DNA of 64,000 nucleotides from contig CAKMRJ010003334.1 of the NCBI GenBank assembly GCA_928212115.1, positions 1-64,000 on the forward strand. The letters are read 5' to 3'. The notes below the pieces were generated by a model. That model did no database searches and was not told where the DNA came from. It worked only from the letters and a program-made list of their open reading frames with translations. The first letter of the stretch is position 1. Every line of letters begins with the position of its first letter. A program made the translations under genes and the position numbers. This document shows, piece after piece, positions 63,810-64,000 of this stretch. The stretch comes from Lactuca virosa (lineage: Eukaryota; Streptophyta; Magnoliopsida; Asterales; Asteraceae).

Positions 63810-64000
63810 CAAAGGGGGAGATTTTTGGGTATTAGATGTTGCGTCATTGGGCTTATTGTGTTTAGTCCATTGTGTACACGATATTGGGCCTGTCCAGCCG
63901 TCTCATTAATTAGGGTTTGTGTATTTATAGTGCATGCATGCACCGTAGATTGTTAACGTTTTTCTTGGATATTTTTTGTAAACCCTAATCACGCATCTAC
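63810..64000 (+). repeat. Copia A polypurine tract and start of 3' LTR (cut by window end)
   Basis: CAAAGGGGGAGAT (63810-63822) is followed by TTTTGGGTATTAG, where copia C has TGTTGGGTATG, so the LTR starts at about 63823 with its TG end mutated. GTATTTATAGTGCATGCATG (63921-63940) matches the TATA region of the copia C LTR. It runs off the window. Confidence 0.82.

Larger units (their letters stand above)
11696..64000 (+). mobile_element. Copia element A, 5'-truncated, split by four later insertions
   Basis: Pieces of one Ty1/copia element can be read through the window in order: gag zinc knuckle onward (11696-13850), protease and integrase (13939-14941), [copia B], rest of integrase (39974-40651), [solo LTR S1], RT-RNase H (41415-43330), spacer, extra gene part 1 (45090-46019), [copia C], part 2 (58893-59453), [solo LTR S2], part 3 (61781-63786), polypurine tract and the start of the 3' LTR (63823 to the window end). 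Its 5' LTR and first half of gag are missing, with the boundary at the LINE 3' region. It is the same family as copia C. Numerous stops make it the most decayed copia here and it is older than its guests. Confidence 0.9.

Overview
This window is plant nuclear heterochromatin made almost entirely of old, nested retroelements. I see no host gene, tRNA, rRNA or CRISPR array. The evidence for a plant is the tRNA-Met primer sites (TGGTATCAGAGC), an interstitial (CCCTAAA)n telomeric tract, an endogenous caulimovirid, Ty1/copia and chromovirus-type Ty3/gypsy LTR elements, and a plant-type LINE with a DUF4283 plus zinc-knuckle ORF1. Some LTR sequences, including the paired GACTCGCCGAGTC palindromes, remind me of lettuce and other Asteraceae. 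That is recollection only and I could not test it.

Layout. 1-294: open segment, probably LINE ORF1. 295-4890: endogenous pararetrovirus on the minus strand (movement protein, two small ORFs, frameshifted protease-RT-RNase H, promoter, two primer-site copies), with no visible coat protein or ORF VI. 4891-11695: decayed LINE on the plus strand. Its ORF1 carries a 273-bp LINE-3'-end-like insertion tailed with telomere repeats, and its 3' region is a set of tandem repeats with conserved hairpins. 11696-64000: one 5'-truncated copia element (A, plus strand), opened by four later insertions. These are copia B (14942-39968, TSD ACTTC), solo LTR S1 (40657-41409, TSD TTATC), copia C (46020-58878, minus strand, same family as A) and gypsy solo LTR S2 (59454-61775, TSD ACTAC). 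Copia B is itself split by gypsy E (23429-33698, TSD TCCAT) and contains a further LTR-like fragment near 36588-36903.

The most interesting system is in the copia elements. All three (A, B, C) carry, between pol and the 3' LTR, a long additional gene of up to about 1,133 codons. It has an alpha-helical N-terminal domain, a Pro/Ser/Thr/Lys-rich linker, a coiled coil and a C-terminal domain. The N- and C-terminal domains are recognisably shared between the two diverged families (A/C and B). In all three copies a TATA box lies about 70-115 bp before its start codon, which suggests expression from its own internal promoter and not from the LTR alone. In A and C a conserved noncoding spacer and a strong palindrome follow the pol stop; in B the same place holds a dense cluster of CCGGA motifs.

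Other strong signals are a hairpin module that recurs six times in gypsy E with a conserved loop and stems that change in sequence yet stay paired, a GNRA-capped hairpin with a compensatory change in the LINE 3' region, and rearranged, microhomology-rich junctions at the virus insertion and at copia C. All coding regions carry stops, frameshifts or insertions, except the viral movement protein ORF, two small viral ORFs and most of the extra gene of copia C. LTR pairs of B and C differ by about 3%.
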